Shown here piece after piece: positions 12,832 through 32,900 of a stretch of 64,000 nt of DNA (position 1 is its first letter; each line of letters starts with the position of its first letter). The position numbers and the translations under genes are program-made. The DNA comes from Limanda limanda. Lineage: Eukaryota > Chordata > Actinopteri > Pleuronectiformes > Pleuronectidae. Below the pieces are notes generated by a model. It saw nothing but the letters and a program-made list of their open reading frames with translations. It did no database searches and had not been told where the DNA came from. The stretch is taken from contig NC_083648.1 in the NCBI RefSeq assembly GCF_963576545.1, forward strand, positions 12,316,739 to 12,380,738. Reading direction: 5' to 3'.

Positions 12832-13905
12832 CAAGTAGACACACACGTGGATATCCACTGTTACCACCTTTTGGACTTGATCTGCTGTACTTGGGTTTGG
12901 AGCAGCTGGTAGAGATCAGGATTCAAATTGAGAAAATAGGCTCAAATTATCTTATTAAAAAGGCAGCGAAACACCGAATGGACCCTTTGGTGTATATTCT
13001 TCAATGTGTGTGTGGATTAAAAGCACAGAAACTCTTTATTTGCTAATTTATTGTGGTTGTGGACCACTCGAGTACGGTTTAAGCATATACAGGAAAAACT
13101 AGAATGTATATTAGAAATATGTCATGTTAAATAGATGGTGTTTGAACAACAACCTCAGTTTTACTGTTTGTAGTTTGTGCAGAGTTGCTACTGGTTATGA
13201 AAACATTTTACTCAACGCAGAGACAGGAGGCAAGAGCACGACAATAGAAAGTGTTGTGCATCCTGATCACTCTAATAAGATGAAGTTTCGTTTTACTAGC
13301 AAACTATAACGCAATGCAAAGTATTAAATCTTGCCTGTTTTTACTCCCTCATGTAATAAATGGTGCGGATGATTTATGTTTGAAATCTGCCTCAGCGCTT
13401 GTTAGCAACGCCCCCTGCAGTCGGTTGTAAATCTGTTTCCCTGCAACGGTGTTTGCAAGTAAAAGGTTTTCCATCTCTAGCCAGTACTGTAGCAGTAAGA
13501 CTTACAAATGAAATAAATGTATAAAATATTATTAAGCTCTGAAATGTGTAACTGTATAGATGTGACTACCAGTCGTTGCACACACGTCTGCCTGGTTCTG
13601 TGGCCACAGTAGCACTTTTTTCTAACTACACTTAAAGCAGGGACACTGGCTCTGCACTTATAGATTTGTTTGTGCGTGTGTTGTATACAATCTTGCATAA
13701 TTATATTCCTAGTGCTACTTGTATCAAACTCAACAATAAAATTAAACGCATGTGCATCACTGTAACTATGCAAGCCTTACCTCTTTCACAATCAAGCACT
13801 GGACATTTATTCTGTTATGTTGTTGTAGCTGATGTGAGTTAATGTTTTCTTTTACCACTCTTTGGTTATCAGCAAAACTGAATTTATATTGTTGCTAAAT
13901 AAAAG
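12832..13905 (+). other. OSBPL1A: OSBPL1A 3' UTR
   Basis: AT-rich non-coding sequence after the stop codon. Candidate AATAAA signals are at 13355, 13735 and 13898. Which one is used cannot be decided from sequence alone. Confidence 0.6.
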
Positions 13906-14916
13906 CTTAATGTTAATTGAACATCAATTGGTTTGTGCTTTTTGCTTTAATGTAAAGAAAACCTGCCGGTACCAAAATGAAAACATTGGTCTGTGCCGTT
14001 ACCGTCGCGTGCTGCTGTTTCTCCAAACCTGTCTGTGCTCTCCTAGCTTTGTGATTTACCATTTACCTTTTTTGCAGAGGGTTGCATTTCATCCACAGAG
14101 CCCTAAGGGATCATATCAAATCCTAAATCCAGATTAATTGCTGGGTGTGTATTGGGAATGCAAATTAATTCGGCATTGGTAAATCACTGGCTATGAAGCT
14201 CAAAGCCAAAACATGTTTTACAGCAATGTTTCTAATGTAAGCAGCACAGTCGTACATACATAAAAGTATCAAATTAAACTATGCAGTGAAAAGAATGAAT
14301 CTGCAATTCAGAATCTCTTTAAACCATCAGTCTTTCATTTACAGTATACGACTTCCCAGTTCAAAAGCAGCACGACAGCTTAACATTTAATTGTGTGAAT
14401 AGACATGCTATAATAAATTTATCACATTTTTCAAGAAGAGCATGTAAAGTTCTGGAAAAGACTAAAGACTGTCGACATACCAGCTGAAGCCTTGTCTGCC
14501 ACCTGGTGGCAATATGTTTAGGTTATAACCCCTTTCTCCTCCATGTTAGTGGATGGACCATAGGACATACTAATAAACCAAAGTACACGTCAATTTCTTA
14601 TAGATGGTTTGTCACTTTAGTTATGATGAAAGTGCTCATTTTCCGTCAAGTTTGGTTTTATTCTACTTTACATGCATGCATATTATTTGATGCAATTTAA
14701 AAACATTGTCATTGACAGAAGAGACTCACAACGGGTTGATCTCGTATATCGGCGTATGTATTGTGTCTTCATCAATATTCCCAGTTGACTGTCGCAACGA
14801 CCTGTTAATGTTTTTCTAATTGTTAGAATTAATAATAAGCAGTGATATGTGGTAGGTGCATGTGTAGGCGACTTCAAAACAAACACATTTTTGTACTGGA
14901 TAAAACATTCATTTTT
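13906..14916. other. Intergenic gap between convergent OSBPL1A and TTC39C
   Basis: About 1 kb, AT-rich, with only short spurious frames. In mammals CABYR lies in this interval. No CABYR-like frame, such as an N-terminal RII-alpha docking domain, is visible on either strand. Confidence 0.6.
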
Positions 14917-15504
14917 TTATTATGTCAAAACAAACAGATATAAAGTCGGAAAGTGCCACATGATGTTGACACACGTTTAAAATGGGAGCAAGACTTATTT
15001 ACATCCAGAACAATTCTTCTTCAAAAGGGGGGCATGTTAAAATAATAAAAAGTCAGTGCTTAGTGGTCATACCAGTGGAGTAGCAAAGTCCCAACAGTAC
15101 AAAATGTCAAGTCAACGACAAACACTGCGATGGTAAGAAATAGAGTTTCTCAAAGTCATCAACTGAGTCGTCATTTCTTTGTCAGATAATACTTTGTGCC
15201 ATTTACATTATTGACCTGACTTTTCAAAATTATAAACTGTTTTGGCTTGACTGGTATGTAATTTTTTAATTAACAATATAAACAATAAAAAAAATCTAAT
15301 GTATTGTGTAGGACGGTAAAAGATCAGTAAAAGTCCTCTTGCAACTGTTCTTCTGTAAAACACCTACATGTATATATTGCACACATTTAAAAATCCATTT
15401 GGCTCATATGAAAAATAAATTAAAACAGTAGAACCTTAGTGCCCAGATTGAAATTGTGGCTTTTTCAAAGACCCATTCTTCCAGTTCCCTCTGAGGTGCA
15501 GGGC
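14917..15504 (-). other. TTC39C: TTC39C 3' UTR with poly(A) signal
   Basis: The minus strand has AATAAA at 14917-14922, about 585 nt past the stop codon. The sequence between is AT-rich and non-coding. Confidence 0.6.
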
Positions 15505-22450
<6,946 letters not shown>

Positions 22451-22643
22451 CATGAGGGTGGTAGGTGGGTGTCGGTGGTCCCAGCGGTGGAGTCACTGTT
22501 CGATTCCCCGCCGCCCGCCTGCCTCTGTCTGCCCGGTGCGTTACTGCGTTCACACCGGAAGCGTGATGCATTCAAAGAGCCCCCGGAATTATAGCTGTGT
22601 GTACGGTGGCCCTCAAGTTCACCACTGGACCAGCAAATCCCTT

Positions 22644-22783
22644 AACACAACAGCGAGTAACACAACACAGTAACACGTTAAAAAACACAACAACAAATTA
22701 AAAAACACAACAGTGAGTAATAAAACACATTAAAACATTAAAAAACAAAGCAAAATATAAGAAAACACAGCAACAGATAAAAA
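22644..22783. repeat. 20-bp-period AC-rich tandem array
   Basis: Seven consecutive units start AACA(C/A)A and keep a strict 20-nt spacing, for example AACACAACAGCGAGTAACAC, although the rest of each unit has diverged. Confidence 0.8.
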
Positions 22784-23632
22784 AAAGAAACTCCAACTTC
22801 AGCCTCCCTCCACTTTTCTGATTAGATAAAAAGAAATGGCACTGCAGGGGCAATAACCACAGAGATGGGATTATATAAGGGATGAATGAGTTGTAAGTAT
22901 GAATGTTGTTGCTATTGTTATTCGAGGGGATAATTAGTGGCAACACCTGTTTTTACAACTTTCACTCAGAAGGTCACAACGAGTCAGTGAAGGCAGCACG
23001 AGAGTGGGCGTGGTGCCTTTACCTTGTCAGCCAATGAGGTGCGAGGGGAAAGTGTGTGGCAGAGCCTGCTGTGTGTTCTAACAGGTTTCAATCGTGATAG
23101 AATAAGAATAATATGTTTCCCTGAGGGGCAGAGAACTGTGTGTTGACAAAGACCTACACCACTTCATCTAAACTCATTCAATTTCAGGCGTTTATAACAA
23201 ATCCACCTGCTATAACGTAGGCATATAGAGGAAAATAGACATTGTAGGTATTTTTCTAAATCAAATATGCGACCCATTCATGTATACTTCAAGTTATTTT
23301 TATCGATATCTTACAATCAGAAGTAAACACACGTCAGAACATAAAAATAATGTTGTTTTGTCAAAAGATCTTTTTACTTATGGCACAAAACAAAGTATTT
23401 ATAACGAACAGATTACAAAATCCTTTACAAGTCAGTGGTCACAACACAGGAATGCACGTACAATATAACCAATCCTCATGCATATTATTTTTCTCATACC
23501 ACAAATTTTGGTGTAAATGTACAAGGCAGGTAAATAAACACTTGATGGAGAATTTTATGTGTATAAAAATACATGTTTTAAACAGCAATATGTATGGTGG
23601 CACGTATGTCTCACACATGTGCATTAACTGAA

Positions 23633-24010
23633 AACACAACTACAAAAGCGACAACACAACTACAAAAGACACGCAACGGAAACATTATCTCATCGGAAGT
23701 GAGTGACTAGAGTGAGATTTTGTTTGTGTGAACCTGTCAAGCCAGTCACAGACAGCCATTGTTACCCACTTCTGCTGCTTCCGTTTGTGTAACTTTTGTG
23801 TTTGTGCTGTGGGTTTTGCGGTTGTGTAGTCTCTTCCGCATTTCTGCCATAACTCTTGTCATTTTGTTGTGGCTGTTTCGTTTGTGATGTAGCTTTTGCA
23901 TACGTGTTGTATCTTTTGCATACGTGTTGTAGCTTTTGTGGTTTGGTTGTAGCTTTTGCAGTGTGTTGTGTTTTTTTCAGCTGTGTTGTCACTTTCACAT
24001 TCATGTTTTC
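23633..24010. repeat. Inverted repeat with 20-bp-period arms
   Basis: The left arm has two units of AACACAACTACAAAAGCGAC. The right arm (about 23786-24010) carries around eleven 20-bp units on the opposite strand, such as GTGTTGTAGCTTTTGCATAC. A central 110 bp also pairs with itself imperfectly (GGAAGTGAGTG against CCACTTCTGCTGCTTCCG). The layout suggests a palindromic non-autonomous transposon with internal minisatellites, in the TTC39C-LAMA3 intergenic gap. Confidence 0.6.
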
Positions 24011-24399
24011 CACGAATGTCCTTGTGTGAGACATCTTGCACCGTTAAAAGGGGATAAATGGTCCCAAGCATTGCAGACCAGATTCATGCTACAGTAAAGT
24101 AGATTTTCAACATAAAGACAAACGCTCCACAAAATTCAGTACGTGCTGATTTCTGGCGCAACTGACGTAAACAGCAGCACAGAACATTGTCATGCATGCA
24201 GAAGGAATGCAAAATGGAAAATGAAATCAGAACAGCATTAATATGGGAACAAACTGTGTGAAGATTGAAGCAGTTCAAATGCAGAATTCTACATATGAAT
24301 TGTCTCTGAGTTGTGTAAATATGATTTGAAGTAGGGTATAAACGTTTGAGTCATACATAAAAAAAAAACATAGGCGTATCACAATCACAAAAGGCATAA

Positions 24400-24785
24400 T
24401 TTGTTGTTTGTTTCTTCAAGTGCTGGGTTGCTCTCTCCGACCCGTCGACCGGAATTTACAGTAGCATTTGATTGTCGACTGAGAATGAATCATAAAACCG
24501 TATAAACAAACTGCTGTGAGGATATGAATTAATGATCTGGTGTCACAGAATAAATACAGAAATGTCGAATAAAGCGGCAGCTACTATGAAACTGTCAACT
24601 GCTGCTCATATCTCTATTTTACACACACACACTCACGTTCACACTCACTGACACACACTCCTCATAATATGTACATTCTTACATACAAATCACATTCTCT
24701 GTCTCGGTAACAGATTGCACATGGTTGACGGTGGATCATGTGGTCCCAAGGTTTGTGTGGTGGTGACACAGTGAGACGCGTGGGC
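24400..24785 (-). other. LAMA3: LAMA3 3' UTR (extent unknown)
   Basis: Non-coding sequence after the TGA at 24786-24788, with an AC-rich microsatellite on the plus strand near 24624-24660. I see no convincing minus-strand AATAAA close to the stop, so the end is open. Confidence 0.4.
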
Positions 24786-26783
24786 TCAACCTGGACACTC
24801 TTTGACGTTGACGGAGCCGAACGCATTGGGGAGCCTCTCGAAAGAGACGGACTCCTCATTGATCCTCATGTCCTGGATGCACCCGACGAAGGAGGACATG
24901 AGGGGGAGCGTCTGCTGCGTTGGCGTCTCTGCAGGAGAGCAAGCAGTGAACAGGTGAGGGATTTCAAACTGATACTGATATAAAAACTGGAGATTAACAC
25001 TGAGATTACACTCACCAGGAACGCCACCCACATACAGGGGTGATTTGGTCTGCGGGACAGTGGAGAACGGGGGTCCAATCTTGTAATTGTCCACTGTGTC
25101 CACGTGCAGTTGCACAACATTCTTCCTCTTGATTACTAGAAGATACATGGACAGTGACTTCATGACTTAAGCACCATTTTAAAAAACAGTCTCCTAATGA
25201 GTCCTAACAGCAGGATTTGTTCAGTCTGAATGTGAGTGTGTGTGTTTTACCTGAAACTTTATGAAACATTCCATCACATAAAGAAGCTTTGGGCTTGACA
25301 GACACCATGAAGTTCCCGTTTCCATTATTAACTTGTACCACCACCTGTGAATGTCAATGGCAGAGCAATTTCCCTTTATTATTATACTATATTATTACTT
25401 TTATACTTTAAAATGCAGCTTCAAAATCTGTTTGACTTAAGGAGCGTGTCTGCTCTATGTAACTTTAGTGATCAGCTCCTGTGAGAAGTGTGTAACTGAC
25501 TATGTGTCAGGCCCATTAATTCAAGAGTCATTCTGAATTGTAGATCAGTTAAAAATACCTTATAATAAGTAATTAAAAACCAGTCTTTATCTTTAAAATT
25601 AAGTGAGGAACCTTTTAAAATATGAAGAATTCTAAATAGGGTTTGGTTTTTTGTTTTCGGTGGCAGCTTCTCTAGATCAGGAAGCCAGGGATCATGGGTA
25701 ATAGCCACTGTTCAGTTGTGTGTCAGTTCAGTAAGTGGCACCACGATTAGAGCTCTGGTCAACAGATTGATCGGCCATGTTTTTCTTTTTATGAAAACCA
25801 CTCTATCCCTTGGACATAGATCCCATAATTAGTCATGACGTGTGGCTGCAGGGGGCGCTGTTGCTCATTCAAAGATACATCCTTGGTGTAAGAGCAGACA
25901 CAGAAAGGTGTTTTTAAAATCCACTAACATGGCAGCAACAACTAGAGGTAGTGTAGTAGAGTCTCACCTCTCCTCTGAGAAGGTAGATCGTGAGATAGTG
26001 ATTCCTCCCGGCTCCACTTTGTGTCCTGGTCAAATCACCAACATGTAGCAGGAGTCCAGTCAGATTTCGTGGACGAATATTAAACAGCAGTTCAAAGTTG
26101 GAGCCCACGGAAATGGAGTCATCTGAAAACAGAAAACATCATGGATTGTCATTGTCACAGATTTAATTTAGACTGTAGGTATTAACAGAACTTGGAAATG
26201 TGGGAAATTGTTTCAAAAATGTGTTCAAAATGCAGTACAGAATTTGTCTTACTGTGTAGGTGCACGTTACTGTAAAACAAGAAAATCTAAGAAAGATTTC
26301 TATCAGTTATTTTTTTCCTAAGAAATTCCTGTAGGGCTTTAACTGTGTCCTTCACACATAATCTTTTATTTCCATAATCTTAAATAACCCATGCATCCTT
26401 TAAATTAACAATTCCTTAACCTTAATCACCTCTTAAAGCTTTGTTTTTAATTCTTAATAGTTTGTGTGTCATGTCTAGAGAGACACAAATTGTGGGGATG
26501 CGTATTATTGATCCTGATGCAGAATATATTAGAAATCATTATGATCAATAGAAATGCTTCTGTGCGCAACACAATCAGAGTGTTGTCGATCTGATTGTGA
26601 CTGTGGTGAGTACTCACTAATTACAACGTGTGCTCCATTCCCTGAGAAATAGGCCCCTCTCTGTGTGGGTCCCTTGAAGCAGGGGCCAGCACCCAGGTTT
26701 GTGGCTGGTTTGGACATGAGCACTCCGTTCATTTTAAAACTACGGATGCAGCCAGACACACTCTGCTTCGGAAGGAACTTCAA
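24786..26783 (-). CDS. LAMA3: LAMA3 LG4 end and LG5 domain exons
   Basis: Exons 26618-26783 (end of LG4, [10 protein letters not shown], then the start of LG5, [18 protein letters not shown]), 25968-26122, 25251-25344, 25016-25135 and 24786-24928. LG5 is complete, with the late motif PLYVGGVPG, the GCIQDMRIN strand and a final ECPG. LG4-5 is the pair removed by proteolysis in mature mammalian laminin-332 and binds heparin-like chains. Confidence 0.93.
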
Positions 26784-26868
26784 CTGGAAAAGTAAAAACA
26801 AATACATTGATAATCTGTCAATCAAGTTGTGTTTCTGGGATTGTATGAATTTACCTGTGTTTGTATGT

Positions 26869-26916
<48 letters not shown>

Positions 26917-26917
26917 T

Positions 26918-26990
<73 letters not shown>

Positions 26991-29900
26991 GTGATGTTTT
27001 TTATACCTGAAGCTGTTTGTGAAGGGACTCTGGGACACTGCCCAGGTACAAGTGATACACAAACTGCTGCATGGACGTCAGCTCAGTGTTTGTCAGCTGA
27101 CCATCCTGAGCTCTGATCCCATTCACAACCAATCGGAATTTCTTCTTCTCCAAACTGAACTGAATCTACAAACAACATGATCAAACATAAAGAATAATGA
27201 AGTATGTAGTTTCCTTCCTTCATGTGGGTTTAATGGATCCATGCAATTAGTTCTGAAATTGTAATGAGTTTTGTTCTTTGTTGAAATACAAAGTGATCAC
27301 GTCCACTGACCGAGTGCCATTTTCCATCATCATAATTCTCCCTGTTGAAGATCTTCTTCTCTGTGCCTGCAGACAGTCTGATCCTGCCCTTGGACATGTA
27401 GAGAGCAAGATGAGAGCGCCCTCCTTTGGTAGCAGCAAAGAACAGCAGACCTTCAGAAGATTCGGTCCTGACATCCAGAGAGAAGTGAGCTCTGGGGATG
27501 AAGATAAGAGAAGCATCATCATTATCAGTGTGTGTGCATGTGTGTGTGTCCACTTGATGTGTCATGTGTGTCGGCTGCTCTCTGACCTGGACAGCTGCAC
27601 CGGCAGTGGAAGATTGTAGCTCAGGCTACTCACAGGGCCTCCCATGCGATAAGCATGTGGAACCTGGGCTGGCAGTGCACACGCTGATCCACTGTCATTA
27701 ATGGGCTGCATTACACCATCCTGAATCACCTAACACAAAACACACAAGGTGCAGGGTTGGTGCATAAATCTCTGCTACCTCACAGCTTATTGATGATCTC
27801 CGTCGGATAATAAAAAGTCAGGGAAAACTCTGCAAATAAAGGACATTAGAACCTCAATTATTTCCAGTATTAATGACGTCTATGAAAGGATGTTAGGTTT
27901 CAGCCAATTATTTTCTATATCAAACTCCTTAGATTCATTTCTGGGGTTTAGAACATCAAATTATTTTTTTCTAGATGTCCACCTAAATACTAACACTAGG
28001 ATCACTAATTCAAATCGCTTTTTGTCAGAAATATAATTGATGTACTGTAAGAAAACAAGCTACCATTCACATTTGCTAAGTTTAAAAATAGTGTTTTTTT
28101 TCAAAAAGATGTTTGCTGAAAAGTTCACCTCATAAACTTAAGTGATCAAAATGACTGCAGAAAAATGGCTTCATGAATTGACTGCTGCTGTCGTGCAGAT
28201 CAGAAAGACACTAGATGTCTCAAACTCCCAGAAATTTAAAAAATAAAACCCTGTGGTTGTATATTCAACATTTGTTTATAGAACTGATGACAGGTTTCTC
28301 AGTTTGATGTATAGACATCAGTTGATTTTTATCTGTTTGTGGAGTAAGCATTAACCCCATAAACTTGTGTGGGCTTTTTAACTGTTGGTTAACAATGACC
28401 AGGAGAATAGTTCCTTAAATGATTTGTTTGGTGTCAACATCGTGATAAAAGAGATGAACTTTTAAAACTCTAAAAAGAATTTGAGATTTCTTTTTCTGAA
28501 ATGGCTCATGAGTGTGATATATCATGTGTTGATATAATAAAGAAACATCATTAATAGTTGACATATCGTTTTTTTTCTTCACATGCTTCACCTGCTGGGG
28601 ATCTACACGTCTGGACCATAGTGAACCAGTGTAGTGCACTTCTCTGGACTCATGCAACACTTGAAAATCTATTATTTAATGTAAATAATTTAATGTGAGT
28701 CAGAGGTTAATGGAGAACAGACTGTATTTGTGACATGAACTCCTTAAATCAGATGAGCAGAATCAAGTGACAGAGTTTAGTAAATGATGGTGCACATGCA
28801 AGATCAACAATGTTTTTTTAAAAATACACTGATACTTCTGAAAAGATACGATGAGAGTATCTATATATTTAAGATCTAGAAGAACTCCCATTTTTCACTG
28901 CGAGGACTAAATTAGTTGCATTTCATCTCAGGAAATTCTTTCATTTCCTATTAATGTTACATCAATACCAATATTTCTCATTCTTAATGCCTGGACCCCA
29001 TTTAAATTCAATATCTAGTCATTTAACTTCGGTCGTTAAAATCAAGACTTTATTTGTATTGTTACACTATTTCATGAGGCTATTCTGACCCAACTGCAAC
29101 TCAAAAAGGAAGATTGAGTTTGAACACAAATCTGAGGTCTATCTGTGTTCTAAAACGTAGAATAACTAATATTGATGTCCATATGAATCTTTTGATTGAT
29201 ATTAATTGTCTTAAAGGTTAAAGTTACTGCTTCTACCATATGATAATGATGATAATCAGGCGTGTTTGTTGTTGACTGTGATGCTTTAGCGCTGAGATGA
29301 GTGGTGAGTTAGAGGGAACGTGCTTGTGATTGACTGTTAGAAAGTGGCTCATGGAAGAAAGAGAAGAGACGTGAAATGATTTCAAGCTTGTTATTCACAA
29401 GTATTTGTCGTTATTGGATTTTTAAATAGAAGACACAAAGGTTACAATACAATTTATAATTCTTATGATGATTACTGGAACATTCATGCAAGTTGCTGTT
29501 TTTTTATTCAAGTACACTGCAAATGAATGAGCTTGTGCAAAAGCAAATGAACATCGTTGTGCAAACGGCCATTTTTCCGTGTCAGTGTTAGATTCTTGTC
29601 AGCGTCATCGGCTCTTTAGGGCTCCTCCTTCTTCATCTCTGGAAACAAGGCAGCAAAATATAATTTAAAAAATGTCAACAACACACCAACACTGAATTTT
29701 ACAATTCAAGTGTACGAAAGTTTAAAAAGGATAAAATGAAAGCTGGGTGTGACTTACAGCTAGAATCAATCATCATCAAGTCAATATGTTCATAATGTAC
29801 ATATTAGTTTTCTGGGTCATATCTACAAATAAAGTGCCCCAGTAAAGCTGCAATTTAGACAAAGGTTCCTGGGAACAAAAGTTCCTGCAGAGCGTTATTC

Positions 29901-32900
29901 TTCTTCTTTTCCACCGAAGGTCTAAAGACCAGGGCGGAGTTGGCAAAATACCCGGACATGAGAACAACCGACAGCTACAACAAGCTGTTCCACTCCAGTC
30001 CACTAGATGGTGGTAAAGCAAAGGACTGTAGAGCAATCATGACTGACTAACAATAAATATGGAGGAGATTCAAACCTGCTGCTGTTGATTGGAAAATGAC
30101 AACCAGTTAAATTGCGTTTAATACACAAGAAAATAGTACTCGACCAATCAGGCATCTCCAGCACGGCAAGCCCCACCCCAAATGTTTCTGTACCTTTGTC
30201 AGTGGTGGATCAAGGATTTCTCTAAGTCATGGGCCAATCATAAGTTCTTATTGTTATTATTGTTAGTAAGTGACTAGATTGTTTTAAGAACTCTGACATG
30301 ACAGAGGCACTTCAGAGGCCAAGCATCCCTGACCTTTGTTAAGTATTACCATCTTGAGTTCCTGTAAAGGTTCATAGTTTCTGAGGAAAGTTCCTGCAGT
30401 GGAAATGCAGCTTTATTCAACAATAACAAATTAATAGAATAAACAGAGGACTACAATGGATCACACAAAGTGGGAGCTTGTAACTCACCTTCTTAGAATT
30501 GCTGTCCAGCATCATTTGAGCGGGGGTGTCAGAGGTACAAACATCAATCAGGACGTCTCCGGAAGCGTCAAAGGGGCTAAAGTCCTCGGCCTTGTACAGG
30601 TTCGCTGGCCTGCAAACAGGAAAGAAAAATAAACAATAAAACGATAATAACAGTTGGGCAGGACCAACATTTTAAAATCAAGCCCGGTGAGGAAAAGATT
30701 ACCGTCTTGTGTAGAGGTTGGAGATGCAGCCTTTGAACCGTTTATTTCCCAGGATTAGGGAGCCATCTGTGTTAGGAATGGAAGTGCTGCTGCCGGTCTG
30801 CGTCAAACCCTTATCGTCATCGTCAATTATCAGCTCCATCCTGTTTGGAAAAATCATGTAAATTCACTTTTTATTGCATTTAATGTGACCAAAGTTTGAT
30901 CTAATCCTCAGGTATCACAGTCCATATACTTGTTTCTTTTCATCAGTATACGTATGCCTGAGCGTCGACTGTGACATTAATATATCATTATTAATGTTTA
31001 TATGTATATTCACTGCCTTGGTCATACCTTCCAGCTCTTCTCGTCACAGTCAGGTAATGCCACTGGCCATCGTGGTACTGTCCGTTCGATTTCCGCATCT
31101 CATTGTTGAAACTGAGAATGACGTAGCCATCGACGAGTGCAAGTGTAATCCCATTAGGCTAGAGAGTAGAAAAAAAACAAGTTTTAAAAAGCTGAGATCT
31201 ACGTGTGGTCTCTCACAGATACAAACCCATCCATTATCTACACCGCTTCGTCTTTAATGGCTGTATCTGTTTGGTGAGCACAGCACCAAAATAACCAGAC
31301 AAACAACCATTCACACCTAGGATCAATTTAGAGTCTAACTTAACCACAATCTTTTTAGTGCAAAAGTGGGAGTGCAAACTCCACACAAAAGGAAGTGGGA
31401 TTCAAACCAGCAACCTTGTTGCTGTGGGGAGATACAAAAATTAGATTTTAAAACACACGCAAAGACTTACCAGCTTTTTGTCTTGTAGAATGAGACCCTG
31501 ATTCTCCATGCTCTTGAATCCCAGGGAGACGGTGAAATCTTTGTCCAGGGTAAAGCCTGGGAGGTCAGCGGACAGGAGGCTCCCCTTGCTGAACTCTGCC
31601 TTACGAGACATCTAGATGGAAACATGAACATTATGCATCAGTTAATTAACGTCACTGTGGTTCACGCTCTGATGTGAGTGTACAAACAAAGTAGGGATAT
31701 AAAATTGTGATTTCCTACCAGGGAATCCTTGGGGCATCCTTTGCTGACGCCAACTTGCTCATATATAGGTGTATGTTCTTTTTGTAGCTTCAGATTCTTC
31801 ATACATCCTTTGAATGGTTGAAAGGTGATTTTGTGTCTGTGAAGAAGAAACAGAAAATCAAGTTATTTCTGCACAGTGAGGAAACGCTGATGGCACAAAA
31901 TGACTAAGAGGGAAAACCACATACTTTTCTCTCAGGTCTTGCACCAAACCGCCGATATAGTACTCTTTATATTGGCTGTGGTTGATATCAGCTTTGGCCT
32001 TAGCCACTTCTACATTGTTGGCACGGACTGAAAATTCTCCTCTGTTTGAGCTAATGATGAGGATGTCCACCCAATCGTTATTCTGTAGAAACGAAAGAAA
32101 AGCAAGATGCGGTTCAATAATTTACTCTTATTTATCTGTGTCATTTGAGCGATCATAAAAAAGTTTCTTACCGGGAATAATCTTGCATTGCTTTTTACTG
32201 GTTCTTGTAGCAAGTTGCTATTTATACAAATGAAGCCCTTCTCCAAAGTTACGGTGAAGTATTTGTCCTGTGTGGAAGAGAAAACAAATGATAGCTTTAA
32301 TTCAAATTCAAAAGCTTAAAGACATTAGATTTAAACAGTATCCATACAAATAATAGCTTACCTCGCTTCCGATATAAAAGAGGAGACCGTTTTCTGACCG
32401 CGCGAAGACCGACATATCGATGAGGATGACAGGGGTCTGCTTAGCTAGGATCATTTTGCCGTATCCAGTGCCTTCAAAGAAATTGATATCGATCTGTGGT
32501 GCATACCTAGACAGAGTGGAGGATCAGAGGAAAAGTTTTCTTTAAATCTGGTTATTTTGATTTGGTAAATACAGAGAAAGCAGCCAATTCACTGACAGAT
32601 TTTGACAGAGGCCTGAAATGTCACTGGGACATTATCAGGTGAATCTTGAGCTGAGGGTGCACAGAGCTGTTCTGAGTTGCATGCAGGGCCGGGTCTAGGC
32701 AGGGGCAAGAGGGGGCCTGGCCCCCTCAAATAAATGTTGTGCCCCCTCAAACTAAATCCCAATTTATAATAATAATAATATAATAAAGCACAATGCCCCC
32801 TCAAGATTTGTGGCTGCCCCCTCATACATGCCTGTCTAGACCCGGCCCTGGTTGCATGTACACAATTGTATATGTGTGCAATGGAATGTAGTCACATACA

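Noticed and set aside
23633..24010. CRISPR-like array because of regular 20-bp spacing
   Set aside because: There are no constant repeats separated by unique spacers; units are contiguous, diverged and in a vertebrate genome.
26529..27062. 177-codon minus-strand open frame
   Set aside because: Only its part at 26618-26783 is real (LAMA3 LG4/5 exon); the rest is a translated CA repeat.
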